In this document: piece by piece, positions 30,311-37,936 of the stretch
How positions within the stretch are numbered: position 1 is the first letter of the stretch
Layout: every line of letters starts with the position of its first letter
Source: AP-15 sp963796155
GTDB lineage: Bacteria > Pseudomonadota > Alphaproteobacteria > ATCC43930 > CGMCC-115725
Direction of reading: 5' to 3'
Assembly (NCBI GenBank): GCA_963796155.1
Contig: CAWCKT010000002.1
Coordinates: 1-64,000, forward strand
Length of the DNA: 64,000 nucleotides
Position numbers and translations under genes: made by a program
Notes under the pieces: generated by a model
What the model was told of the DNA's origin: nothing
Databases searched by the model: none
What the model saw: the letters and a program-made list of their open reading frames with translations, nothing else

Positions 30311-30898
30311 ATGCGACGCTTATTCCCGGATCCCGTTTTCGCCGCGGAGGCCGACACCCCGTTGCGGCTTTGCGATCATCCGGGCTGCGTTGCCGGCGGA
30401 GAATTCCGCGCGCCGAAGTCCCGGATCGAGCTCCATGATTATTACTGGTTCTGCCTCGAGCACGTTCGTGCTTACAATTCGGCTTGGAATTACTACGCTG
30501 GGATGAGCGACGGCGAGATCGAAGCCGAGATCCGCCATGACACAGTCTGGCAGCGCCCGAGTTGGCGGCTGGGAGATCGGCACGGCCCCGGTTATACGGC
30601 ACGAATCCGCGATTATTTCGGCATGTTCACCGGGAGCTCGCAGCGCTCGACCGGACGTGGAAGGCGTAATGACCACCGTGCGAGAGAGGCTGCGCAGCGG
30701 GCGCTGTCTGCGCGCGAGCAGGCTCTGGCCGTGTTCGAGATCGAGCCGCCGTTCACCCCGGTGCGCCTCAAGGCGCGCTACAAAGCGCTGGTCAAGCTCC
30801 ACCATCCCGATGCGCACGGCGGAGACAAAATGGCCGAAGAGAGGCTGAAGATCGTCAATCAGGCCTACGCCACCCTGAAAGCCAGCTATTTCAGTTGA
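30311..30898 (+). CDS. J-domain (DnaJ-like) molecular chaperone
   Basis: The protein has about 195 residues from ATG (MRRLFPDPV); an in-frame ATG at 30251 would add 20 poorly conserved residues. The N-terminal half has a cysteine pair (LCDHPGC) and the aromatic-rich DYYWFCLEHVRAYNSAWNYY block. The C-terminal 60 residues form a J domain with HHPDAHGGD, containing the HPD needed to stimulate DnaK. This J-at-the-end type is commonly placed next to cobS and cobT in alphaproteobacteria, as here (57 bases upstream of cobS). Its specific client is unknown. Confidence 0.85.
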   Translation: MRRLFPDPVFAAEADTPLRLCDHPGCVAGGEFRAPKSRIELHDYYWFCLEHVRAYNSAWNYYAGMSDGEIEAEIRHDTVWQRPSWRLGDRHGPGYTARIRDYFGMFTGSSQRSTGRGRRNDHRAREAAQRALSAREQALAVFEIEPPFTPVRLKARYKALVKLHHPDAHGGDKMAEERLKIVNQAYATLKASYFS

Positions 30899-30955
30899 AC
30901 GACCGCGGTGCAGCACTCAAATTCCACTGCTCAACTATAAGGATACAAGACAAGT

Positions 30956-31960
30956 ATGCCATCCGCTCAGCCAACGGCGCCGACCGGCGCGTTCCCCTTG
31001 GATCAGCCCGACATCACGATCTCGGTCCGACAGACCTTCGGGATCAACAGCGATCTCCAGGTTCCTGCCTTCAGCCAGGCGAGCGAGCACGTTCCCGATT
31101 TCGACGATGCCTATCGCTTCGATCACGACACGACGCTCGCGATCCTCGCCGGCTTCGCGTTCAACCGTAGGGTTATGATTTGCGGCTATCACGGCACTGG
31201 CAAATCGACCCACGTCGAGCAGGTTGCCGCCCGGCTGAATTGGCCGTGCATTCGCGTCAATCTCGACAGCCACATCAGCCGGATCGATCTCGTCGGCAAG
31301 GATGCGATCGTGCTGCGCGACAACAAGCAGGTCACCGAGTTCCGCGAGGGCCTGCTGCCTTGGGCGCTGCAACACCCGGTGGCGCTGTGCTTCGATGAAT
31401 ACGATGCCGGTCGCCCGGATGTCATGTTCGTGATCCAGCGCGTGCTCGAGGTCGAAGGCAAGCTGACCTTGCTCGACCAGAACCGCGTGCTCCGCCCGCA
31501 TCCGGGGTTCCGGCTGTTCTCGACGGCGAACACCGTCGGTCTCGGCGATACCACCGGCCTTTATCACGGCACGCAGCAGATCAACCAGGGCCAGATGGAC
31601 CGCTGGAACATCGTCGCCACGTTGAATTACCTGCCGCACGATGCCGAGGTCGAGATCGTCTTGGCCAAGGTGCCGAGCTACGACGACGAGCAGGGTCGGC
31701 GCACGATCAGCGCGATGGTGGCGCTTGCCGATCTGACCCGCGCCGGGTTCATCAACGGCGACATCTCGACCGTGATGTCGCCGCGCACGGTCATGACCTG
31801 GGCCGAGAACGCGCGCATTTTCGGCGATTTGGCCTTTGGCTTCCGGCTGACGTTCCTCAACAAATGCGACGAGATGGAGCGCCCGACCGTGGCCGAATAT
31901 TATCAGCGCTGCTTTGGTACCGAGCTCGCAGAGACCAGCGTCAACGCGACCCTAATGTAG
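30956..31960 (+). CDS. cobS: Cobaltochelatase subunit CobS
   Basis: The protein has 334 residues and is an AAA+ ATPase with Walker A GYHGTGKST (77-85) and Walker B LCFDEYDAG. FSTANTVGLGDTTGLYHGTQQ is the CobS-specific sensor-1 region. With CobT and CobN it inserts cobalt into hydrogenobyrinic acid a,c-diamide in the aerobic cobalamin route. Twenty bases separate it from cobT. No cobN is seen in the window. Confidence 0.96.
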   Translation: MPSAQPTAPTGAFPLDQPDITISVRQTFGINSDLQVPAFSQASEHVPDFDDAYRFDHDTTLAILAGFAFNRRVMICGYHGTGKSTHVEQVAARLNWPCIRVNLDSHISRIDLVGKDAIVLRDNKQVTEFREGLLPWALQHPVALCFDEYDAGRPDVMFVIQRVLEVEGKLTLLDQNRVLRPHPGFRLFSTANTVGLGDTTGLYHGTQQINQGQMDRWNIVATLNYLPHDAEVEIVLAKVPSYDDEQGRRTISAMVALADLTRAGFINGDISTVMSPRTVMTWAENARIFGDLAFGFRLTFLNKCDEMERPTVAEYYQRCFGTELAETSVNATLM

Positions 31961-31979
31961 CGGGCGACCGACAACCCAC

Positions 31980-33824
31980 ATGGCGCAGGAGTTTTCGCCG
32001 ACCGAGATCTTCAAGCGTGCGACCGCGGCGACCCTGCGCGCGATCGCCGAACGCGACGATGTGACCGTAGGTTTCGGGCCCGAAGCCGCGGGGGTGAGCG
32101 GTGCGCGGGTGCGGCTACCGAACCCGCCGCGCGATCTCCCCGCCGAGGAGGCTGCGCAACTGCGGGGTGTCGCCGACAGCGTGGCGCTGCGCCTGCGCTA
32201 TCACGACGACGCGGTGCACAGTAAGCGGGTGCCGGGCTCGCCCCTAGCGCGGGCGGTCTTCGAGGCGGTCGAGCAGGCGCGGATCGAGGCTCTGGGCGCC
32301 CGGCGCATGGTCGGGGTCGCCACCAATCTCGCGGCGATGCTCGACGAGCAGTATCGTCGGCAGGGGTTCGAACGGATCACCGAGCGCACCGACAGCACGA
32401 TGGCGGAGGCGGTCCGCTTGCTGACCCGCGAGGCGCTGACCAGAGAGCGGCCGCCGCCTGCAGCGCGCCGTGTCGTCGATCTCTGGCGCCCCTGGCTCGA
32501 GGGGCGCATCGGCAAGGACTTCAACGAACTCGACCGCACGATCCTCGATCAGGACGCTTATGCGCGGGCGACCCGCAGGCTGCTGCAGGATCTCGATCTC
32601 GACCTCGGCGAGATCGACGACGAAGCGGAAAGCGAGGAGCAGCAGGGCGGCGAGGAAGCCGAGAGCGAGAACCAGAGCGAGGGCGAGGGGAGCACCGGCG
32701 CCCAGGATTCGGGCGAAGGCTCGCCGATGGAAGGCGAGGCCGAGGACGCGCAGGACGCCGCCGAGGCCGGCGACGGCGAGATGATGCCCGGATCGAGCGA
32801 CGACGACCCGGGCCGCCCGGGCCGCCCCGGCCAGATGCCGCGCGGCCGCCCCGACGAGACCGCGGTCTACCGCGCCTTCAGTGCGGCCTCGGACGAGGTT
32901 GTCGACGCCGACAAGCTGTGCGACGCGGACGAGCTGTCGCGGCTGCGCCATCTGCTCGACCAGCAGCTCTCGCATCTGCAGAGCGTGATCGCGCGGCTGG
33001 CCAACCGGCTGCAGCGAAAGTTGATGGCCAAGCAGACCCGCGCCTGGGAGTTCGATCTCGACGAGGGCCTGCTCGACGCCGCGCGGCTGTCGCGTGTCGT
33101 CGCCAACCCGATCCTACCCTTGGCCTACAAGCGCGAACGCGAGACCGAGTTCCGCGACACCGTCGTTACCTTGCTGATCGACAATTCGGGCTCGATGCGC
33201 GGCCGGCCGATCACGGTGGCGGCGATGAGCGGCGACATCCTCGCCCGCACCCTCGAGCGCTGCGGGGTCAAGGTCGAGATCCTCGGCTTCACGACCCGCG
33301 CCTGGAAGGGCGGGCAGTCGCGCGAGCGCTGGATCGCCGCCGGCAAGCCGCCGAACCCGGGCCGCCTCAACGATCTGCGCCACATCGTCTACAAGCCGGC
33401 CGACGCTCCGTGGCGGCGCGCCCGGCGCAACCTCGGCTTGATGCTGCGCGAGGGCATCCTCAAGGAGAACATCGACGGCGAGGCGCTGGTCTGGGCGCAT
33501 GACCGTCTGCGCGCGCGCACCGAGCAGCGGCGCATCCTGATGGTGATCTCCGACGGCGCCCCGGTCGACAACTCCACGCTCTCGGTCAACCCCGGCAACT
33601 ACCTCGAAAAGCATCTGCGCGAGGTGATCCGCGAGATCGAGCACCTGGGCGAGGTCGAGTTGACCGCGATCGGCATCGGCCACGACGTGACCCGCTATTA
33701 CCGCCGCGCCGTTACAATCGTCGACGCCGAGCAACTGGGTGGGGTCATGCTCGAAAAGCTCGCCGAGCTGTTCGACGAGGATCGCGGCTCCGATACCCGC
33801 GTCCGCAGCCGGCGGGTGGCTTAG
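31980..33824 (+). CDS. cobT: Cobaltochelatase subunit CobT
   Basis: The protein has 614 residues. It has a helical N-terminal half, then a strongly acidic linker (about 210-290, rich in Glu, Asp and Gly), and a C-terminal von Willebrand A domain. The MIDAS metal site is D401-x-S403-x-S405 (LLIDNSGSM). CobT forms the chaperone-like ring with CobS for cobalt insertion. The last 717 bases exist as a second copy 1,469 bases downstream, with further debris between them. This copy appears intact. Confidence 0.95.
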   Translation: MAQEFSPTEIFKRATAATLRAIAERDDVTVGFGPEAAGVSGARVRLPNPPRDLPAEEAAQLRGVADSVALRLRYHDDAVHSKRVPGSPLARAVFEAVEQARIEALGARRMVGVATNLAAMLDEQYRRQGFERITERTDSTMAEAVRLLTREALTRERPPPAARRVVDLWRPWLEGRIGKDFNELDRTILDQDAYARATRRLLQDLDLDLGEIDDEAESEEQQGGEEAESENQSEGEGSTGAQDSGEGSPMEGEAEDAQDAAEAGDGEMMPGSSDDDPGRPGRPGQMPRGRPDETAVYRAFSAASDEVVDADKLCDADELSRLRHLLDQQLSHLQSVIARLANRLQRKLMAKQTRAWEFDLDEGLLDAARLSRVVANPILPLAYKRERETEFRDTVVTLLIDNSGSMRGRPITVAAMSGDILARTLERCGVKVEILGFTTRAWKGGQSRERWIAAGKPPNPGRLNDLRHIVYKPADAPWRRARRNLGLMLREGILKENIDGEALVWAHDRLRARTEQRRILMVISDGAPVDNSTLSVNPGNYLEKHLREVIREIEHLGEVELTAIGIGHDVTRYYRRAVTIVDAEQLGGVMLEKLAELFDEDRGSDTRVRSRRVA

Positions 33825-33902
33825 GCCACGCTGCACCGGGTGCCGCGCGCCGAGCGCGCGGCGCGATTGGGGTCGCATGACCTCGCGAATTTCCCTGCCG
33901 CA

Positions 33903-33962
33903 CGGGAAATTTCCCGCAAAAAACGAGCCTGAAGCGGAAAACGGACCCAATAAGGTCCGTTT
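33903..33962 (+). terminator. Hairpins after cobT, probable terminator
   Basis: Two structures lie here. The first is the perfect palindrome CGGGAAATTTCCCG (33903-33916). The second is a stem with arms AAACGGACC (33939-33947) and GGTCCGTTT (33954-33962) and a 6-base loop; it ends in a short T-run and could terminate in either direction. It lies about 115 bases after the cobT stop. Confidence 0.5.
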
Positions 33963-34006
33963 GATCAACAACATAGGGGATCCGAGGATGCACGGCGGCT
34001 CATTTT

Positions 34007-34040
34007 GGCAGGGTATTTTCGGCACCGAAAATACCCTGCC
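34007..34040. repeat. 34-base near-perfect palindrome
   Basis: Arms of 16 bases, GGCAGGGTATTTTCGG and CCGAAAATACCCTGCC, are separated by only CA. It is embedded in a stretch rich in CAGGGAATT-like words (34040-34090). The symmetry is too good for chance. It could be a protein-binding site, a hairpin or the scar of a mobile repeat. It sits between cobT and the cobT debris. Confidence 0.75.
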
Positions 34041-34185
34041 ATACGCGCGGCAGGGAATTGGCAGGGGAATTCCGCAAGAGGGCATTTCCGGGCTCTAAAT
34101 CTAAACTGGGATTCGGATGCAACGACCGATGCGATGCGCTGACGCAGCGCGGCCAAGCCCGAGGACGGCAGACCCTCTCCGGTGA

Positions 34186-34370
34186 ACACCGAGGCGGGAG
34201 GGACCCGCGTCAGCGCGCGGGTGGCGGCTGGCACGGTTCGACGACCTTTTCTCGCCTGACGTTGTGGGCGCCGCACGCCGGCACCCTCGAGCGCTACAGC
34301 ATCAAGACAGACTTCTCACTGTCACGACCCGCGCCCTGAAGGGCGGGCAGTCGCGCTAGCGCCATGTCGC
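34186..34370 (+). pseudogene. Decayed cobT fragments
   Basis: Two short relics of the cobT VWA region are recognisable. Near 34201-34226, ACCCGCGTCAGCGCGCGGGT followed by GGC corresponds to the final RVRSRRVA codons of cobT. At 34281-34370, CACCCTCGAGCGCTACAGC and then ACGACCCGCGCCCTGAAGGG correspond to cobT 33247-33340, with substitutions, a one-base deletion and an in-frame TAG (GCGCTAGCGC). They are older remnants than the clean copy at 34577. The rest of 33963-34576 shows no gene. Confidence 0.65.
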
Positions 34371-34576
34371 TGCCGACAACTCGTCCGCTTAGAGCAGGGA
34401 TCTACGCCCAATATGCACGTTCAGCGGGCGGCTGTCAAGAACGAACAGAGAACATGTTTCGCAGCTGATCTCTCGCCCGGCCACACGCAGGCCGTTCGAC
34501 CGGCGCTCCAAATCGCCAACCCGCGGCACCCCAACGACGCGCCACAGCGCCTGCAAGATGGCTTTTGTCGCGCTGG

Positions 34577-35293
34577 CCGATCCTGCCCCTGGCCTATAAG
34601 CGCGAGCGCGAAAGCGAGTTCCGCGACACCGTCGTTACTCTGCTGATCGACAATTCGGGCTCGATGCGCGGGCGGCCGATCACGGTGGCGGCGATGAGCG
34701 GCGACATCCTCGCCCGCACCCTCGAGCGCTGCGGGGTCAAGGTCGAGATCCTCGGCTTCACGACCCGCGCCTGGAAGGGTGGGCAGTCGCGCGAGCGCTG
34801 GATCGCCGCCGGCAAGCCGCCGAACCCGGGCCGCCTCAACGATTTGCGCCACATCGTCTACAAGCCGGCCGACGCGCCGTGGCGGCGCGCCCGGCGCAGT
34901 CTCGGCTTGATGCTGCGCGAGGGCATCCTCAAGGAGAACATCGACGGCGAGGCGCTGGTCTGGGCGCATGACCGTCTGCGGGCGCGCACCGAGCAGCGGC
35001 GCATCCTGATGGTGATCTCCGACGGCGCGCCGGTCGACAACTCCACCCTCTCGGTCAATCCCGGCAACTACCTCGAAAAGCATCTGCGCGAGGTGATCCG
35101 CGAGATCGAGCGCTTGGGCGAGGTCGAGTTGACCGCGATCGGCATCGGCCACGACGTGACCCGCTATTACCGCCGCGCGGTGACCATCGTCGACGCCGAG
35201 CAACTCGGCGGTGTCATGCTCGAAAAGCTCGCCGAGCTGTTCGACGAAGAGGGCGGCTCGCAAACCCGTGTGCGCAGTCGCCGGGTGGCCTAG
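34577..35293 (+). pseudogene. Truncated cobT copy (VWA domain only)
   Basis: This 717-base stretch repeats cobT 33108-33824 at a constant offset of 1,469 bases, with no indel and only scattered, mostly synonymous differences (only a handful of amino-acid changes, e.g. N to S, H to R, DRGSD to EGGSQ near the end). It includes the MIDAS motif and the normal cobT stop. The open frame could begin at a TTG at 34565, but no ribosome site precedes it and the N-terminal two thirds of CobT are missing. It is most likely an unexpressed duplication, although purifying selection on the protein looks recent. Confidence 0.85.
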
Positions 35294-35376
35294 GCCACCG
35301 GCGCACCGAGTGCTGCGCCGCCACAGGCCACCGCCACGTCGCCAGTGTTGATGGCCGCAAGCGCGACGCCAACCTC

Positions 35377-35631
35377 TTACTCTGGGCGGCGGCGTAACCG
35401 CACCCCGCGGCCACCCCCCGAACTGGTCGCGCCTTCGTTGATGAACTCAACTCCAGCAACCTCCAGCGCGGCCATAACCCTCGTCAGACTTTCGATCACC
35501 CCGCGGACAGTGCCGTTGCTGGCTTCCATTCGCTGAATCGTCGGGAGCGATACCCCCGATGCTTCCGCCAAAGCTTTTTGCTCCATGCCCACAAGTGCCC
35601 GCGCCGCTTTCATTTGGGCTGCAGTGAGCAA
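35377..35631 (-). CDS. XRE-family HTH transcriptional regulator
   Basis: The protein has 84 residues from a TTG start (MLTAAQMKAARALVG) with a strong GGAGAGGAG-type ribosome site directly upstream; a GTG eight codons earlier is possible. A Cro/C1-type helix-turn-helix is clear: QMKAARALVGMEQKALAEASGVSLPTIQ-type spacing, with helix 3 at VSLPTIQRMEAS. The GTVRGVIESLTRVMAALEVAGVEF tail is common in small regulators of this class. There is no partner toxin gene alongside. It marks the left border of an atypical stretch of small genes. Confidence 0.85.
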   Translation of the reverse strand: MLTAAQMKAARALVGMEQKALAEASGVSLPTIQRMEASNGTVRGVIESLTRVMAALEVAGVEFINEGATSSGGGRGVRLRRRPE

Positions 35632-35713
35632 TGCTCCTCTCCAACACAGGTTCACGACATGTCAGGGAGGAGCGATCTCCCTGATGGCTCACGCATCATA
35701 CCTGATTTGCAGG

Positions 35714-35902
35714 TCATGTCTCCAACATCAAGATTACAATCTCCCCCCTTTCGGTAACGTGCAAGGCGTCGGTCGGACAGGCGTCGCCGCATCCCGCGCA
35801 GTTGGGAAAGCATCGATCGGGATGATCACAGGCCGGCCGCGAAACAGCGCCCGCATCTAACCGATGCCGGATGAGAAGTGGAATACAACAGGTAGTGGTC
35901 AC
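35714..35902 (-). CDS. Small ferredoxin-like ORF
   Basis: This 62-residue open frame has a GTG start and a weak ribosome site. It contains Cys-x3-Cys-x2-Cys-x3-Cys-Pro (CFPNCAGCGDACP), resembling one half of a bacterial 4Fe-4S ferredoxin, followed by a short TDALHVTERGEIVI strand pair. Extra cysteines lie upstream. It could be a genuine mini-ferredoxin or the broken end of a larger Fe-S protein. The sequence alone cannot decide. Confidence 0.4.
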   Translation of the reverse strand: MTTTCCIPLLIRHRLDAGAVSRPACDHPDRCFPNCAGCGDACPTDALHVTERGEIVILMLET

Positions 35903-36159
35903 AACCTAACGGATGGCACCCTCGGGATGTTAAAGTTTACGCCAGGCCCGTTCCCTCAGCGGAGGGTATCAAATGTCAGCGTACCACTAGAATAGCACCC
36001 AGGAAGAATTGGACCGCTAAGTCTCGACCCTTCCGCCTGTGTAAAATATACAGATTCAAAAATTCAAAATTCAGTTTTCTCTATCGAAACCATCGGACTA
36101 AGGGAAAGAGCGGGTTACTGAACATACATTTTCAAGGGCGGTCTAATTTCTTAGCCCTC
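35903..36159. other. AT-rich non-coding stretch
   Basis: No gene is seen. The stretch is AT-rich compared with the rest of the window, with short repeats such as ATTCAAAAATTCAAAATTCA near 36053-36072. It separates the Fe-S-like ORF from the hairpin element that follows. Confidence 0.5.
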
Positions 36160-36326
36160 GCGCGGAAGCCTTATGCCGTTGTCCCAGGTAGGCCGAGATG
36201 TGGTATTGTGGGCTCACGCCCGCATCACTGGCGGGCGCGAGGGGGCGACGATCCGTTTCTGCCTCTCCGCCCCGCCGGACCCCAGATCTTGAGGCACCTA
36301 GGACAACGGCATAAGCCTCTCGGGCG
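36160..36326. repeat. Long imperfect inverted repeat (MITE-like or structured RNA)
   Basis: Arms CTTATGCCGTTGTCCCAGGT (36170-36189) and its reverse complement at 36296-36315 differ at one base. The similarity extends outward by about 10 bases and inward through a GAGATGTGG-like stretch on each side. The 106-base centre holds a smaller hairpin (CGCCCGC and GCGGGCG around 36218-36238). The whole can fold into one long stem with an inner stem. It contains no convincing gene. It could be a miniature transposable element or a structured RNA. Confidence 0.65.
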
Positions 36327-36417
36327 ATGACACAGGTGTGTTGAAACACGATCTCACCTTGGACGTATCAAGCTCCTGCTGTCAATACGCCTCTAACAAA
36401 ATTTTGCCATATGGATC

Positions 36418-36447
36418 TTGACATATGATAGGTGACCCATCGATTAT
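36418..36447 (+). promoter_or_regulatory. Promoter of small orphan operon
   Basis: TTGACA (36418-36423) is followed after 18 bases by GATTAT (36442-36447). It lies in AT-rich DNA about 85 bases before the first gene and argues that translation starts downstream, at 36534. Confidence 0.5.
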
Positions 36448-36533
36448 GCATGGCCATCGGTCATATTAGATGCGTTCAACGTCATCATTTTAGCGGCGTC
36501 CCCGCATTTCGCGACGAATCAGGAACGACGACG

Positions 36534-36791
36534 ATGGGCTGGCTCTACAGTCGTTATCACGGCAGGATTCTTCGGCTGGCAACACAGGCCACATCAGATG
36601 GCGCCTGGAAGGCAAAGTTACGAGAGATCCTCGCCGGGTTCGACAACGACTGCCGCGAGCTTTCTGTATCCGGCCGCCGGTTACTCCGCCGCGAGCTCGC
36701 AGACCAAATCGATCACGAGGTATTACGCTTTTCTGATCCGACAAAAAGAGCAGTTCTCGGCATCGCTCTCAAGCATTTTGACGACAATTGA
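36534..36791 (+). CDS. Orphan protein, first gene of small operon
   Basis: The protein has 85 residues from ATG (MGWLYSRYHGRILRL) with AGGAACG nine bases upstream. The frame is open further up (GTG at 36432), but that would overlap the likely promoter. It is basic and helix-rich, with no recognised domain, signal peptide or membrane helix. The next gene begins 16 bases downstream, suggesting co-transcription. I do not recognise it. Confidence 0.5.
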   Translation: MGWLYSRYHGRILRLATQATSDGAWKAKLREILAGFDNDCRELSVSGRRLLRRELADQIDHEVLRFSDPTKRAVLGIALKHFDDN

Positions 36792-36807
36792 AGGACAATT
36801 GCGTTCG

Positions 36808-37113
36808 ATGTGTGGAAAAAAGAGCACATCTTTTCCTTCTGAAGTACGCGTACGTAACCGAGATACTTCGGTATACGAAATTCGACGACGCAGCTGGTAC
36901 AACCAAGCGGACTTTACCGAATCTACGTTGCCCGACCTTCTCGAAGATCCCGTGATCCGCCGGCCGATGACGAGCGACGGCGTGGACCGGAGCGAGCTTC
37001 GCACGCTGTTGGCAGACGTTAGCGCCCGACCCGCTCGGGACGAGGTGTCGCGCGGCGAGGCGGGGTGCAGTGGCTGTATCGACGCTTTCCCCGATCGGGC
37101 GCTGTCGCGATGA
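36808..37113 (+). CDS. Orphan protein, second gene of small operon
   Basis: The protein has 101 residues from ATG (MCGKKSTSFPSEV) with AAGGAC upstream. A central part, VIRRPMTSDGVDRSELRTLL, looks like an ordered helix-turn segment; the rest is charged and probably flexible. Two cysteines (CSGC) occur near the end. Its stop overlaps the next start as ATGA at 37110-37113, indicating translational coupling with the SpoVG-like protein and supporting that both are real. Function unknown. Confidence 0.55.
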   Translation: MCGKKSTSFPSEVRVRNRDTSVYEIRRRSWYNQADFTESTLPDLLEDPVIRRPMTSDGVDRSELRTLLADVSARPARDEVSRGEAGCSGCIDAFPDRALSR

Positions 37114-37460
37114 ACCGTGCGCAGTCCAGTCCGGATCAGCTGAACTCGAGTACGGTCTCGATCACGGTGCTGTCCGTAACGCCGGCGCGAGCGAAAAATC
37201 TCTTCGCCTTCGCCTCTATTGAAATTGACATCGACGGCCTGCAGATCGGGGTGCACGGAATCCGCGCCATGCACGCCGGGCCCGACGCGGCAGCGATCGA
37301 GCTGCCCAAGTTTCGCGATGCCGACGGCATGTGGCGAACGGCGATTACCCTGCCGGAAGAAATTTACACTCCGATTGCCAGAGCGGTGCTCGATGAGCTC
37401 GTCGAGCGTGGCCTGACCGCGAGACCCGCGGACGATGACCGCCGGCCCGGGATTGTGTAA
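37110..37460 (+). CDS. SpoVG-like small protein
   Basis: The protein has 116 residues from an ATG overlapping the previous stop. Its core follows the SpoVG fold order: a first strand SITVLSVTP, then LFAFASIEID, GLQIGVHGIRAMHAG, ELPKFRDADGMWRTAI and a C-terminal helix IARAVLDELVERG. In SpoVG the same positions hold the AIASI, VHDIR, PDGEFRD and AVLNE segments. SpoVG proteins are small nucleic-acid-binding regulators. The similarity is judged by eye and is fold-level, so the name is tentative. Confidence 0.55.
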   Translation: MNRAQSSPDQLNSSTVSITVLSVTPARAKNLFAFASIEIDIDGLQIGVHGIRAMHAGPDAAAIELPKFRDADGMWRTAITLPEEIYTPIARAVLDELVERGLTARPADDDRRPGIV

Positions 37461-37508
37461 CAGCAATCATACCTATCATATTGATATTAAGTGATAATCG
37501 TTTTGTTG

Positions 37509-37514
37509 TATAAT
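37509..37514 (+). promoter_or_regulatory. Consensus -10 box
   Basis: TATAAT at 37509-37514 in an AT-rich stretch, with TTAAGT 16 bases upstream as a poor -35. It may drive the micro-ORFs that follow. Confidence 0.3.
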
Positions 37515-37526
37515 GTAGAGGGTTCT

Positions 37527-37595
37527 ATGATGTCCGATGACGGGCGCGGCCGTCCCAACAGGCTCAAGCGCAGGACGTCACAGGAGCCACGTTGA
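37527..37595 (+). CDS. Possible 22-residue basic micro-protein
   Basis: ATG with AGAGGG closely upstream encodes MMSDDGRGRPNRLKRRTSQE plus two more residues, then TGA. It is very basic in the second half. Only the ribosome site and nearby -10 box support it. Confidence 0.25.
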   Translation: MMSDDGRGRPNRLKRRTSQEPR

Positions 37596-37650
37596 ATTAG
37601 ACCGAGGTGGACAGAGCGAGCGAGGGCGGGGTCGGAGTTAACTTCGGCGG

Positions 37651-37734
37651 ATGGACCCGGCGACCGAGATCCAACTCTTCCTCATAGGGCTGGCGATTAT
37701 CGCCGCTGTGGTTGGGCTCGTGCTGCCGAAATAG
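37651..37734 (+). CDS. Candidate 27-residue single-helix membrane micro-protein
   Basis: This open frame from ATG to TAG encodes 27 residues: a polar start (MDPATEIQ), an uninterrupted hydrophobic helix (LFLIGLAIIAAVVGLVL) and a terminal Pro-Lys. It is a textbook single transmembrane segment of the kind seen in small regulatory membrane proteins. The ribosome site is weak: GGAG lies 13 bases upstream and GGCGG abuts the ATG. The rest of 37461-37936 has no other gene. Confidence 0.4.
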   Translation: MDPATEIQLFLIGLAIIAAVVGLVLPK

Positions 37735-37936
37735 CCGTGCTGGCCGGCAAGCGAGTAGACGGCCGAGTCAGCGAGCCCGGATGCGGCTATAACTCAGACG
37801 CTCATTCCTGTAGTAACGTGGTGTGGGGCTTGCATCACCCATATCAAGCATTGGGAGATTGCACCAAATGACTTCCGGGTACGAGAATATAATCGTCAAG
37901 CATTGTGATAGATAATCGAAGTTAAAAGCAGAAACC

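Noticed and set aside
34565..35293. The second cobT copy as a functional VWA-only gene
   Set aside because: No ribosome site before its TTG, the N-terminal two thirds are missing, and it lies among other cobT debris.
36143..36349. A 68-codon minus-strand frame inside the hairpin element
   Set aside because: It spans both arms of the inverted repeat and has no ribosome site or family resemblance.
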